The position numbers and the translations under genes were made by a program. The notes under the pieces are model-generated. The model had not been told where the DNA came from. It ran no database searches and saw nothing but the letters and a program-made list of their open reading frames with translations. DNA of 64,000 bases from Gillisella taibaishanensis. Its GTDB lineage: Bacteria > Pseudomonadota > Alphaproteobacteria > Rhizobiales > Rhizobiaceae. Below, in pieces: positions 20,949-29,740 of this stretch (the stretch's first letter is position 1; each line of letters opens with the position of its first letter). The DNA lies in the NCBI RefSeq assembly GCF_001938985.1, contig NZ_MKIN01000023.1, positions 401,075 through 465,074 of the forward strand, given 5' to 3'.

Positions 20949-21788
20949 ATGACGCAGCGTATGGACAAACGGTTTGCCGATCTGAAGGCGGAGGGCCGCC
21001 CGGCTCTTGTTACCTATTTCATGGGCGGCGATCCTGACTTCGACACCTCGCTCGCCATCATGAAGGCTTTGCCCGGTGCCGGTGCCGACGTGATCGAGCT
21101 TGGCATGCCCTTTTCCGACCCCATGGCCGATGGTCCGGCGATCCAGTTGGCCGGTCAGCGGTCTCTGAAGGCTGGCCAGACCCTGGTGAAAACCCTGGAT
21201 ATGGCTCGGGAATTTCGCAAGGACAATCAGGCGACACCGATCGTCCTGATGGGCTATTACAATCCGATCTATGTCTACGGCGTCGAAAAATTCCTCGACG
21301 ATGCGCTTCAAGCCGGCATCGACGGCTTGATCGTCGTCGACCTGCCGCCGGAAATGGACGATGAATTGTGCCTTCCGGCCCGCAAGCGGGACATCAACTT
21401 CATTCGATTGGCGACGCCGACGACCGATGAGAAGCGCATGCCGATGGTGCTGCAAAACACCTCAGGTTTCGTCTATTATGTCTCGATGAACGGCATTACC
21501 GGCTCTGCTCTGCCCGATCCGTCGAAGGTTGCCGGTGCTGTCGGGCGGATCAAGGCGCATACCGATCTGCCGATCTGCGTCGGCTTCGGCGTCAAGACGG
21601 CTGAACATGCGCGCCTAATCGGCGCCAGCGCCGATGGCGTCGTGGTCGGCACTGCCATCGTCAATCAGGTCGCACTGAGCCTAACCAAGGATGATAAGGC
21701 GACCGCGGACACCGTGCAATCGGTGGTAACCCTAGTGCGTGGCCTGGCAAGCGGCGTTCAGACCGCTCGGCTTGCGGCTGCTCAATAG
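20949..21788 (+). CDS. trpA: Tryptophan synthase alpha chain
   Basis: TrpA splits indole-3-glycerol phosphate into indole and glyceraldehyde-3-phosphate and channels the indole to TrpB. Family motifs include [14 protein letters not shown], the catalytic Glu in [20 protein letters not shown], the catalytic Asp in [10 protein letters not shown], and the phosphate loop of [13 protein letters not shown] and [16 protein letters not shown]. It has 279 residues and follows trpB after one base. accD begins 135 bases later, probably from its own promoter or by read-through. Confidence 0.97.
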   Translation: MTQRMDKRFADLKAEGRPALVTYFMGGDPDFDTSLAIMKALPGAGADVIELGMPFSDPMADGPAIQLAGQRSLKAGQTLVKTLDMAREFRKDNQATPIVLMGYYNPIYVYGVEKFLDDALQAGIDGLIVVDLPPEMDDELCLPARKRDINFIRLATPTTDEKRMPMVLQNTSGFVYYVSMNGITGSALPDPSKVAGAVGRIKAHTDLPICVGFGVKTAEHARLIGASADGVVVGTAIVNQVALSLTKDDKATADTVQSVVTLVRGLASGVQTARLAAAQ

Positions 21789-21923
21789 TCCTTCTAAAAT
21801 GGGCTATTGCCTTGGAAGGAGCGGGGCCAAACCGGGCTTCACCCCTTCCTGATTGTCTATTTTTCAGCCTTTTCGGATACCGGCCCGCCGAATCTGGAAA
21901 TGCTCGAGTTAGGAGTATTCGAC

Positions 21924-22844
21924 GTGAACTGGATTACCAACTACGTTCGCCCCCGCATCAACTCGATGCTCGGCCGCCGCGATGTCCCTGATAATCTCTG
22001 GATCAAGTGCCCGGAGACCGGTGAAATGGTATTTCACAAGGATCTGGAAGAGAATAAGTGGGTCGTACCCGCGTCCGGCTATCACATGAAGATGCCGGCC
22101 AAGGCGCGCCTTGCCGATCTCTTTGACGGCGGCAAGTATGAAGCTTTCGCCCAGCCGAAAGTGGCGCAAGACCCGCTGAAATTCCGCGATTCCAAGAGAT
22201 ATAGCGATCGCCTCAAGGATAGCCGCACCAAGACCGACCAGGAAGACACGATCGTCGCCGGCCTCGGCACCGTGCAGGGCCTGAAGCTGGTCGCCGTTGT
22301 GCATGAATTTAACTTCATGGGCGGCTCGCTCGGCATTGCCGCCGGCGAAGCCATCGTCAAGGCTTTCGAGCGGGCAATTGCCGAAAAGTGCCCGCTGGTG
22401 ATGTTCCCGGCGTCGGGCGGCGCGCGCATGCAGGAAGGCATCCTGTCGCTGATGCAGCTGCCGCGCACCACGGTTGCCGTCGACATGCTGAAGGAAGCCG
22501 GCCTGCCTTACATCGTCGTGCTGACCAACCCGACCACCGGCGGCGTTACCGCCTCCTACGCGATGCTGGGCGACCTGCATATTGCCGAGCCGGGCGCAGA
22601 AATCTGCTTTGCCGGTAAGCGCGTCATTGAGCAGACCATCCGCGAAAAGCTGCCCGAGGGCTTCCAGACCTCGGAATATCTGCTGGAACATGGCATGGTG
22701 GATATGGTGGTCAAGCGCCACGACATTCCCTCGACGCTTGCCCGCACGCTGAAAATCCTGATGAAGCAGCCGGCACCGGTCGTCAGCGCCAATGACGACA
22801 AGACCATATCGGTGGTCGAGGCGTCTCGGGCGGTTTCGGCTTAA
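21924..22844 (+). CDS. accD: Acetyl-CoA carboxylase carboxyltransferase subunit beta (zinc ribbon degenerate)
   Basis: AccD pairs with AccA to transfer carboxyl from biotin to acetyl-CoA, the first committed step of fatty acid synthesis. The crotonase-like core is well kept: [42 protein letters not shown] and [25 protein letters not shown] chose GTG 21924 because AGGAG lies 8 bases before it and the protein then begins [16 protein letters not shown], giving 306 residues. The N-terminal region reads [20 protein letters not shown] followed by VVPASGYH, where most AccD proteins have two CxxC pairs. Only one cysteine remains, so zinc binding is unlikely. I recall the same pattern in other rhizobia. 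Confidence 0.96.
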   Translation: MNWITNYVRPRINSMLGRRDVPDNLWIKCPETGEMVFHKDLEENKWVVPASGYHMKMPAKARLADLFDGGKYEAFAQPKVAQDPLKFRDSKRYSDRLKDSRTKTDQEDTIVAGLGTVQGLKLVAVVHEFNFMGGSLGIAAGEAIVKAFERAIAEKCPLVMFPASGGARMQEGILSLMQLPRTTVAVDMLKEAGLPYIVVLTNPTTGGVTASYAMLGDLHIAEPGAEICFAGKRVIEQTIREKLPEGFQTSEYLLEHGMVDMVVKRHDIPSTLARTLKILMKQPAPVVSANDDKTISVVEASRAVSA

Positions 22845-22879
22845 AACCGACAAGACTCCTGCCAGCCTTGGAACATGAG

Positions 22880-24223
22880 ATGATAGAAAACGTAGTGAGC
22901 CAAGCTGAACAGGTCATCAACGAGCTGATGCAATTGCACCCCAAGGGTTTCGACATGACCCTTGGGCGCATGCGCCGCCTGCTGGAAGTACTCGGCAATC
23001 CGCAGGACCGCCTGCCGCCGGTCATCCACGTCGCTGGCACCAACGGCAAGGGCTCTGTCAGCGCCTTCTCCAGGGCGCTGCTGGAGGCCGCCGGCCTTGC
23101 TGTGCACGTTCATACCTCACCGCATCTGGTCAATTGGCACGAGCGCTACCGCATCGGTGTGAAGGGCGGCAAAGGCCAAATCGTCGAAGACGGCCTGCTG
23201 GCTGACGCTCTCAGGCGCGTTGCCGTGGCCAATGCCGGCCAGCATATCACTGTGTTTGAAATCCTGACGGCCGCCGCCTTCCTGTTGTTTTCTGAAATCC
23301 CCGCCGACGCTGTGATCATGGAAGTTGGCATGGGCGGGCGGCTGGACTGCACCAATGTTGTCGACCGACCCGCCGTCGCGGTCATCATGCCGATTTCCTT
23401 CGATCATCAGGCCTATCTCGGCGACAAGGTGGAACTGATCGCCGCCGAAAAGGCCGGGATCATGAAGAAGCGCCACCCTGTAGTGATCGGCCACCAGGAA
23501 TTTGCCGCGGCCCGCGATACCCTGGTGGAAACCGCAGAGCGCCTATCCTGCCCACTGTCGGTGTTCGGCCAGGATTATCTGGCCTTTGAAGAGCATGGAC
23601 GGCTGGTCTATCAGGATGATACCGGCCTGATGGATTTGCCCCTGCCAAGACTGCCCGGCCGTCATCAATACGCGAATGCGGCTGCGGCCATCCGTGCGGT
23701 GCGTTCCGCTGGCTTTACCGTCACTGAAGCCGTGGCCGAAACCGCCATGCAGAGCGTAGAATGGCCGGGCCGGCTGCAAAAGCTGACCGAGGGCGCGCTG
23801 ATCGCCCATGCGCCGAAGGGTGCTGAAATCTGGGTCGATGGCGGTCATAATCCCGGTGCCGGTGAAGTCATCGCCGAAGCCATGGCCGGTTTCGAGGAGC
23901 GCCAGCCCCGGCCGCTCTACATGATTACGGGCATGCTCAACACCAAGGATCCGCTCGGCTATTTCAAAGCCTTCGAAGGCCTCGCGGTCCAGGCCTTCAC
24001 CGTGCCGATCCGCGGCACCGATGCCGCCCTCGATCCGGTCGCGCTCGCCAGTTCCGCTTACGACGCCGGCATTCCAGCCGAACCCGTCTCATCGGTGACC
24101 GAAGCGCTGGAGGCTATCCGCAACCGCACCGAAGGCCAGGCCATTGCTCCGCGCATCCTGATCGGCGGCTCGCTCTACGTGGTCGGCAATGTGCTGGCGG
24201 ATAACGGCACGCCGCCGAAATAA
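22880..24223 (+). CDS. folC: Folylpolyglutamate synthase / dihydrofolate synthase FolC
   Basis: FolC adds glutamate to dihydropteroate and to folates. The Mur-ligase-type P-loop is VIHVAGTNGKGSVSAFSRALLEAAG near residue 50; other family segments are LDCTNVVDRPAVAVIMPISFDHQAYLG, LPGRHQYANAAAAIRAV and WVDGGHNPGAG near residue 320. From the ATG at 22880 it has 447 residues; a TTG at 22868 would add four. Neither has a strong ribosome site. The accD-folC pairing is widely conserved in bacteria, and the gap here is only 35 bases. Confidence 0.95.
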   Translation: MIENVVSQAEQVINELMQLHPKGFDMTLGRMRRLLEVLGNPQDRLPPVIHVAGTNGKGSVSAFSRALLEAAGLAVHVHTSPHLVNWHERYRIGVKGGKGQIVEDGLLADALRRVAVANAGQHITVFEILTAAAFLLFSEIPADAVIMEVGMGGRLDCTNVVDRPAVAVIMPISFDHQAYLGDKVELIAAEKAGIMKKRHPVVIGHQEFAAARDTLVETAERLSCPLSVFGQDYLAFEEHGRLVYQDDTGLMDLPLPRLPGRHQYANAAAAIRAVRSAGFTVTEAVAETAMQSVEWPGRLQKLTEGALIAHAPKGAEIWVDGGHNPGAGEVIAEAMAGFEERQPRPLYMITGMLNTKDPLGYFKAFEGLAVQAFTVPIRGTDAALDPVALASSAYDAGIPAEPVSSVTEALEAIRNRTEGQAIAPRILIGGSLYVVGNVLADNGTPPK

Positions 24224-24419
24224 GCGGGATCGTGCATCCAGCATCGCTTCGCCGGAAGATGAAAGGGCGCGGCGATCTCGACGCTTAGCCGCTCTCAGGC
24301 AGTAGAGGACGAAAATCAGCATCTTGGCTTTAGCTAAGTAGTGGATTTTTTAGGTGAGGCTCTTTTTCCGCAGGCGACATCCAGCCCTTCTCTGAAAACA
24401 GTTTGGCCTCCAATACCCC

Positions 24420-25091
24420 ATGGAAACCTCCCTATACCTCCCGGTCAAAGCCTTCCTCGAACAGGCGGGCTACACCGTCAAAGGCGAAATCGGCGGCTGC
24501 GATCTCGTCGGCCTAAGCGACGATGATCCACCCGTCGTGGTGATCTGCGAATTGAAACTGACATTCAATCTGGAACTCATCCTCCAGGCCGTCGACCGGG
24601 CCAGCATCTGCGACGAAGTCTGGATCGCCGCGAAAATCTCGGCAAAAGGCAAGGGCAGGGAGGCCGACAAGCGCTACCGCGACCTCTGCCGCCGTCTCGG
24701 CATCGGTATGCTCGGCGTGTCCGACCGGGGAGAGGTTAGCATCCTTGTTGGCTCCGTCTCACCCATGCCGCGCACCAACTCAAAACGACGCTCCCGCTTG
24801 ATGCGCGAGCACCAAAAGCGCCGTGGCGATCCCGCGCTTGGTGGCAGCACCCGAGTGCCTGTCATGACCGCCTACCGTCAAAACGCATTAACTTGCGCCG
24901 CAATTATCGCCGCTGGCCCGACCCGTGTTGCCGATGTGCGCAAAGCAGTCCCGGACGCGGGGAAGATTTTGCTGTCTAATGTTTATGGGTGGTTTGAGCG
25001 CGTGGATCGCGGGATTTATGGACTGACGGAGGCGGGGCAAGAGGCGCTGAGACGGTGGCCGCAGGGGGAGGGCAGTTGTGATTCCTCCTGA
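24420..25091 (+). CDS. DUF2161-family PD-(D/E)XK-like protein
   Basis: The 223-residue protein looks like DUF2161, a family with a nuclease-type PD-(D/E)XK core. An N-terminal helix (YLPVKAFLEQAGYTVKGEI) is followed by GGCDLVGL (Asp) and VVVICELKLTFNLELILQAVDR (Glu-x-Lys), the order expected of the motif; a basic linker spans about 128-150. The C-terminal part (about 155-220) resembles a winged helix, with AGPTRVADVRKAVPDAGKILLSNVYGWFERVDRGIYGLTEAG. Substrate and role are unknown. It stands alone, 196 bases from folC and convergent with the next gene. Confidence 0.75.
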   Translation: METSLYLPVKAFLEQAGYTVKGEIGGCDLVGLSDDDPPVVVICELKLTFNLELILQAVDRASICDEVWIAAKISAKGKGREADKRYRDLCRRLGIGMLGVSDRGEVSILVGSVSPMPRTNSKRRSRLMREHQKRRGDPALGGSTRVPVMTAYRQNALTCAAIIAAGPTRVADVRKAVPDAGKILLSNVYGWFERVDRGIYGLTEAGQEALRRWPQGEGSCDSS

Positions 25092-25106
25092 GATGGATAT
25101 GCCCTT

Positions 25107-25706
25107 TTAGAAAGGCAACCGCACTTCACCTTCGGTGATGCGTCGTATGAGGTCGGTGAAAAGGGCACATTCCGCAGACATGACCCGTTGCTCCAGAGAG
25201 ACTACATCATCTGAAGGCTCTATTTTGACAATCGCGGTGGCTAGCGTCCTGCCATGATCGTATTCCTCATCTACGACATGAATCGTAGCACCAGTTTCCG
25301 TCTCTTGATTTTCCAGAACAGCGTGGTGAACCCGTTGACCGTACATTCCAAGACCTCCATATTTTGGGAGCAGTCCAGGATGAACATTCAATATTTTTCC
25401 GCGAAAAGTATCGAGTGTCAGTGGCCCAAGCTTCTTCAGATAGCCTGATAGGACAACGATTTGCGCCCCGTGTGCGAGGAGCATGTCCTTGACCTCTCGA
25501 TCGGCATCAGCCTCTCGATTGTGGGTCGGAATATGACGCGAGGGAATGCCATTGGCCTGTGCATAGGCTAGGGCAGTGGAATCTCGTCTGTTGCTGATTA
25601 GAACGACAGCCGATGCGTTTATGGAGTTTGCAATGATGGCGTGATTAATTGCCCGAAATGAAGTTCCATTATTCGAAGCAAGAAACGCGACTCTAAGCTT
25701 TTGCAT
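25107..25706 (-). CDS. PurN-like phosphoribosylglycinamide formyltransferase family protein
   Basis: The fold is that of the 10-formyltetrahydrofolate-dependent formyltransferases. Catalytic elements of GART are visible: Asn and His in ILNVHPGLLPKYGG near residue 108, and the Asp in VVDEEYDHG near 148. After the His loop it has GLGMYGQRVHHAVL, a form I associate with Bacteroidetes-type PurN rather than proteobacterial PurN. It has 199 residues. Its GC content is clearly lower than its neighbours (25 of 60 bases in each of two hand-counted lines). It is not next to purM. It could be a second PurN or a sugar/amino-group formyltransferase. Transfer is likely. Confidence 0.72.
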   Translation of the reverse strand: MQKLRVAFLASNNGTSFRAINHAIIANSINASAVVLISNRRDSTALAYAQANGIPSRHIPTHNREADADREVKDMLLAHGAQIVVLSGYLKKLGPLTLDTFRGKILNVHPGLLPKYGGLGMYGQRVHHAVLENQETETGATIHVVDEEYDHGRTLATAIVKIEPSDDVVSLEQRVMSAECALFTDLIRRITEGEVRLPF

Positions 25707-25754
25707 CGAATATCCCGTCCAATGACTGACATATGTTTATTTAACATCATCAAT

Positions 25755-25783
25755 AAAAAAGCCCGGCAAAACCGGGCTTTTTT
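25755..25783. terminator. Terminator after trxA
   Basis: GCCCGG at 25761-25766 pairs with CCGGGC at 25772-25777 with a 5-base loop, between a run of six A and a run of six T. It lies 24 bases after the trxA stop codon, between trxA and the PurN-like gene, both leftward. Confidence 0.85.
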
Positions 25784-25806
25784 GTATCCAATTATCTACA
25801 CACCAC

Positions 25807-26127
25807 TCAAGCAGCGCCAGCGATCCAGCTCGACAGTGCCGTCTTCGGCGCAGCTCCAACCTTGATGTCGGCGACTTCGCCGCCCTTGAACATAGCGAGC
25901 GTGGGGATGGAGCGGACGCCGAATTTGGCGGCGAGTTCCGGGTTCTCATCGATGTTGAGCTTGGCGATCTTGACCTTGCCGGCCAGTTCCGTGGAGATTT
26001 CATCCAGGCTGGGGGCGATCATTTTGCATGGGCCGCACCATTCTGCCCAGAAATCCACCACGACGGGTTCTGCAGACTGCAAAACTTCCGCTTCGAAATT
26101 GTTGGAATCGACTTTTACCGTAGCCAT
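25807..26127 (-). CDS. trxA: Thioredoxin 1
   Basis: TrxA is the small cytoplasmic disulfide reductase kept reduced by thioredoxin reductase. The active site [18 protein letters not shown] (WCGPC) is near residues 31-35 and the cis-proline loop is [14 protein letters not shown] near 76. It has 106 residues, a standard length. A GGAG ribosome site precedes the ATG. It follows addA by 61 bases in the same direction and ends at a strong terminator, the order seen in other Rhizobiales. Confidence 0.97.
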   Translation of the reverse strand: MATVKVDSNNFEAEVLQSAEPVVVDFWAEWCGPCKMIAPSLDEISTELAGKVKIAKLNIDENPELAAKFGVRSIPTLAMFKGGEVADIKVGAAPKTALSSWIAGAA

Positions 26128-26188
26128 TGGCTGCTCCTTGGAGAAATCCTGTTGTCACATATATGATGGTTATTGCGGGGATTTCAAC

Positions 26189-29100
26189 TTAGTCTTGGTG
26201 AAGGGGCTGAAGTGCCTGCAATGCATGGCTGAGCGTTACCTCCGTCAGCGCCACCACATGTGGCCCTTCCGTATAGACCAGCAGGCATTCTATCGGCCTG
26301 TTTGGATAGAGGGACGTCAGCAATTCCCGATAAATAGCCAGCTGGGCGGAATGGGAGAGCGGCACATCGCTTTCCCGGCGCGGCGGCTGACGGTTGGTCT
26401 TATAGTCTAGCAGGATCACTTTTTCGTCAGTCACCGCCATCCGGTCGACCCGGGCGGAAACGGCGCGCTCTTCGCCGCCCAGCCGCATCGTGCCCATCAG
26501 CGACAGTTCCGCCTGCGCATGGGCGGAAAACACGGTGGTCAGCGCCGGATGATCAAGTACGGCAAGCACCTGGATCACGAGCTGCTCCCGCGCTCCCGCC
26601 GGCCAAAAGCGCGCGGCGCGCTCGCTGTAACGCCGTGCGGCAGCCTCGCGCTCGTCAGAGGGCAGGCCTGGCAGCATTTGCAGCATGCGATGCACCAACC
26701 GCCCTCGCTGCAAGGCAAGGCCCGCATCCTCACCCTTGCCGAACAAGGGTGAGTTCAGCATCAGGTTGCCGTCTTCGTCATCAATCTCGATGCCGGCACC
26801 GGACGGGCTGAGAGGCCGGGGCAGGCGCGGCGGCGGTGGGGCAGGGCGCAGCAGCGCCTCCGGCAGGGCTTCCAGCTCCGACTTTTCATGCGTCTGCTGC
26901 TCCTGCCGGCGAAACCGCTCCGGGCCGGCCTCCATCTGCCAGAGCAGGCCCTGCCATTCTCCGTCAGATCCCTTGAACCGCTCTTCCCGGCAGCGTTCGC
27001 CATCATCCTTCAGGGCAGACCAGACCATTTCATGCCAGATCTCGGGCTGCTGCTGCTTGCCGCGATAGCCGCAGACCACCAGCCGGTCGGCGGCGCGGGT
27101 CATGCCGACATAGAGCAGCCGGCGATATTCTTCCTCGGTCGCCTGCCGGCGCCGCGCCACATCTTCCGCCGTCAGCGCCGTATCGACCGCCTTGACCGGC
27201 GCCCAGATCGGGCATTCGCCAATCTTCTGACCTGTCTCGATCATGCGAAATTTCGGTAGATGCGTATGGTTGAAGGCCTTGGCTCCGTCATCGACCAAAA
27301 ACACGACCGGTGCTTCCAGACCCTTGGAGGCATGCACGGTCATGATCCGAACTTCGCTGCGCTCCTTGTCCTGCTCACGCTTCACTTCCGGCGATTCCTG
27401 CTCCAGCGTGGTGATGAAGGATTGCAGCCCTGGCAGGCCGGCCTGCTCATGCGAGAGGGTAAAGGTCAGGAATTCATCGAGGATGTCGCTGACTTCGCTG
27501 CCGAGCCGAGCCAGAAAGTCCCGCCGCCCGCCCAGCGGGCCCAGCACCCGCGCATAGAAATCATGCGGCAGCAGCGTGTGCGCCAGCGTCTGGTAGCGTT
27601 GCAGCCGGTTGAGAATGGCCTGCCACAGCGCCGATCCTTCTTCCGCCAACCGGGCAATTTCCGCATAAACGGAGAGGTCGCCGCGCCGGGCGGCCACTTC
27701 GAATACATGGTCCTCGCCAAGATCGAACAGAGGGCTTTTCAACAGCGCCGCCAGCGACAGATCGTCGGCGCTGAACAGAACGAACCGCCCGAGCGCCAGC
27801 AAATCCTGCACGGCGATATGGCCCGTCAGCCGCAGCCTGTCGGCGCCAGCAACGGGAATATGGCTGCGGCGCTTCAAGGCTCGGGTCAGCGCATTGACGA
27901 AGGCACCTCGCTTGCGCACGAGAATGAGGATATCGCCGGCTTCGATGGCCCGCTCCACACCCTTTTCGACAATGGTTTCCCGCCCGATCATCGCCTCGAT
28001 CCGCTGGGCAATGCGCCGTGCCAGGATAGCCGAGGGCGCACTTTCCGGCGTCGCATCGAAGGGCGCGGTCCAGTCCTCTTCGTTATCGACGCCTTCCGGC
28101 GCGATCATCTCCCAGACCTCGACGGTGCCGGGATGGCCGCTGCGGCTCGACATATGCACGACCGCTTCCGAGGTGGCAGACAGGCCCCGCGCATTGTCCG
28201 GCTTGGAAAACACTTGGTCGACGGCTGAGAGCACCGCGTGGGTAGAGCGGAAGGAAAGCGGCAGCCGGATGGCGCTGAAGGCCTCGCCGCCGCGGGCCAC
28301 TTCCTGCGCCGTCTCGCGCGCTTCCTCGGAAAAACGCTCCGGCCGCGCGCCCTGGAAGGAATAGATCGATTGCTTTTCGTCACCAACCGCAAAGAAGGTG
28401 CGGCGCACCGGCCGCGCGCTTTGGCCGGAAAAGAAATCCTCGCGCAGCGACCGGATCACCGACCATTGCACCGGGCTCGTGTCCTGGGCTTCATCGACAA
28501 GGATGTGGTCGATGCCCTGGTCCAGCTTGTAATGCACCCAGGGGCCAACAGTGCTGCGGGTCAAAAGCTCGGCCGTGCGGGCAATCAGATCTTCAAAATC
28601 CAGTTGGCTGCTGCGCTTTTTCAGCTCCTCATAGTCGTGATCCAGCCGCTCGGCCAGCGTCAGCGCTGCCCGGGTAGCGGTGAAGAGGCGATAGAGCCTC
28701 AGCCGCTCGCGGCAGGCAACGACGTGGTCGCGCGCAGCAAAAATCGCATCGGACAGGTAAGGGGCCGCTTTGGCCATGGCGGCGGCAATCAGCGAGCGAT
28801 CGGCCTTCGGCTTGTCGGCTGCAGTAAAGAAGGCCTCTTCCAGCAGGCCGACCCGCAGCAAAGCGTCCGGCTGGCGAACGGCGGCCTCAAGCTTCAAAGC
28901 CACGCCCTGTACCAGCACGCCACCCTTGCTCAGCGCCAGATCGATATAGGTGGAGAGCTGTGGCCCCTCCAGGCTCGGCAGCGGCCAGAAGGCCTCTGCC
29001 AGCGATTGCGCCGTCTCCTCAGGCGTAACGCCGAGTGCTGCCCGCAAGGCGGGATCGACGCCACCGTGATGGCGGGCTTTTGCCAGGAAGCCGCGCACGG

Positions 29101-29740
29101 CATGGCGATTGGAGACGATATCCGAGAGCAGATTTTCCAGGCCGAATTCATCACCCAGGCTCAGGACTTCTGCAAAGGCTTCGGCCAGCGCCGCGTCGTC
29201 TTCCGCAGCAGTCGCTGTTAAAAGCGAGCGGCGCGCATCAGCCAACAGCACGGAGGCAGCGCGGTCGTCGAGCACCGAAAAATGCCCGGCGACATTGGCC
29301 TCCAGCGGAAACTGATGCAGCAGCGCCTCGCAAAAGGCATGGATGGTCTGGATTTTCAGCCCACCCGGCGTTTCCAGCGCCCGTGCAAACAGCCGGCGCG
29401 CCTCGGCAATCTTTATCCGGTCCGGAGGCCGTCGCTCAATGGCTTCGATCCGGCCGGCGAGATCCTGATCGGACAGGGTTGCCCATTCCGCCAGCCGGTC
29501 GAACACCCGGTTAGACATCTCAGACGCCGCCGCCTTGGTATAGGTCAGGCAGAGAATGGAGGAGGGGCGGGCGCCAGCCAGTAGCAGGCGAATGACCCGC
29601 TGGGTGAGAACATGGGTTTTGCCTGATCCGGCATTGGCCGAGACCCAGGCGGAACGTGCAGGGTCTGACGCCAGCGATTGCTGCCGCGTGGTCCAGTCGA
29701 TCGGGTCTTCACCCTCGCGCAGTATCTCGGGATCAGTCAT
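26189..29740 (-). CDS. addA: Double-strand break repair helicase/nuclease subunit AddA
   Basis: AddA is the UvrD-type helicase and nuclease subunit of the AddAB recombination complex, which resects double-strand breaks and replaces RecBCD in this group. The Walker A motif is SANAGSGKTHVLTQRV at about residue 34-48; Walker B is HILVDEAQDTSPVQW near 395; motif III-VI regions include IMTVHASKGLEAPVVFLV and LLYVGMTRAADRLVV. The C-terminal PD-(D/E)XK nuclease has ILLDYKTNRQPP near residue 1135. I chose the ATG at 29740 (1183 residues); it overlaps the addB stop by 8 bases, so translation is coupled. Confidence 0.95.
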   Translation of the reverse strand: MTDPEILREGEDPIDWTTRQQSLASDPARSAWVSANAGSGKTHVLTQRVIRLLLAGARPSSILCLTYTKAAASEMSNRVFDRLAEWATLSDQDLAGRIEAIERRPPDRIKIAEARRLFARALETPGGLKIQTIHAFCEALLHQFPLEANVAGHFSVLDDRAASVLLADARRSLLTATAAEDDAALAEAFAEVLSLGDEFGLENLLSDIVSNRHAVRGFLAKARHHGGVDPALRAALGVTPEETAQSLAEAFWPLPSLEGPQLSTYIDLALSKGGVLVQGVALKLEAAVRQPDALLRVGLLEEAFFTAADKPKADRSLIAAAMAKAAPYLSDAIFAARDHVVACRERLRLYRLFTATRAALTLAERLDHDYEELKKRSSQLDFEDLIARTAELLTRSTVGPWVHYKLDQGIDHILVDEAQDTSPVQWSVIRSLREDFFSGQSARPVRRTFFAVGDEKQSIYSFQGARPERFSEEARETAQEVARGGEAFSAIRLPLSFRSTHAVLSAVDQVFSKPDNARGLSATSEAVVHMSSRSGHPGTVEVWEMIAPEGVDNEEDWTAPFDATPESAPSAILARRIAQRIEAMIGRETIVEKGVERAIEAGDILILVRKRGAFVNALTRALKRRSHIPVAGADRLRLTGHIAVQDLLALGRFVLFSADDLSLAALLKSPLFDLGEDHVFEVAARRGDLSVYAEIARLAEEGSALWQAILNRLQRYQTLAHTLLPHDFYARVLGPLGGRRDFLARLGSEVSDILDEFLTFTLSHEQAGLPGLQSFITTLEQESPEVKREQDKERSEVRIMTVHASKGLEAPVVFLVDDGAKAFNHTHLPKFRMIETGQKIGECPIWAPVKAVDTALTAEDVARRRQATEEEYRRLLYVGMTRAADRLVVCGYRGKQQQPEIWHEMVWSALKDDGERCREERFKGSDGEWQGLLWQMEAGPERFRRQEQQTHEKSELEALPEALLRPAPPPPRLPRPLSPSGAGIEIDDEDGNLMLNSPLFGKGEDAGLALQRGRLVHRMLQMLPGLPSDEREAAARRYSERAARFWPAGAREQLVIQVLAVLDHPALTTVFSAHAQAELSLMGTMRLGGEERAVSARVDRMAVTDEKVILLDYKTNRQPPRRESDVPLSHSAQLAIYRELLTSLYPNRPIECLLVYTEGPHVVALTEVTLSHALQALQPLHQD

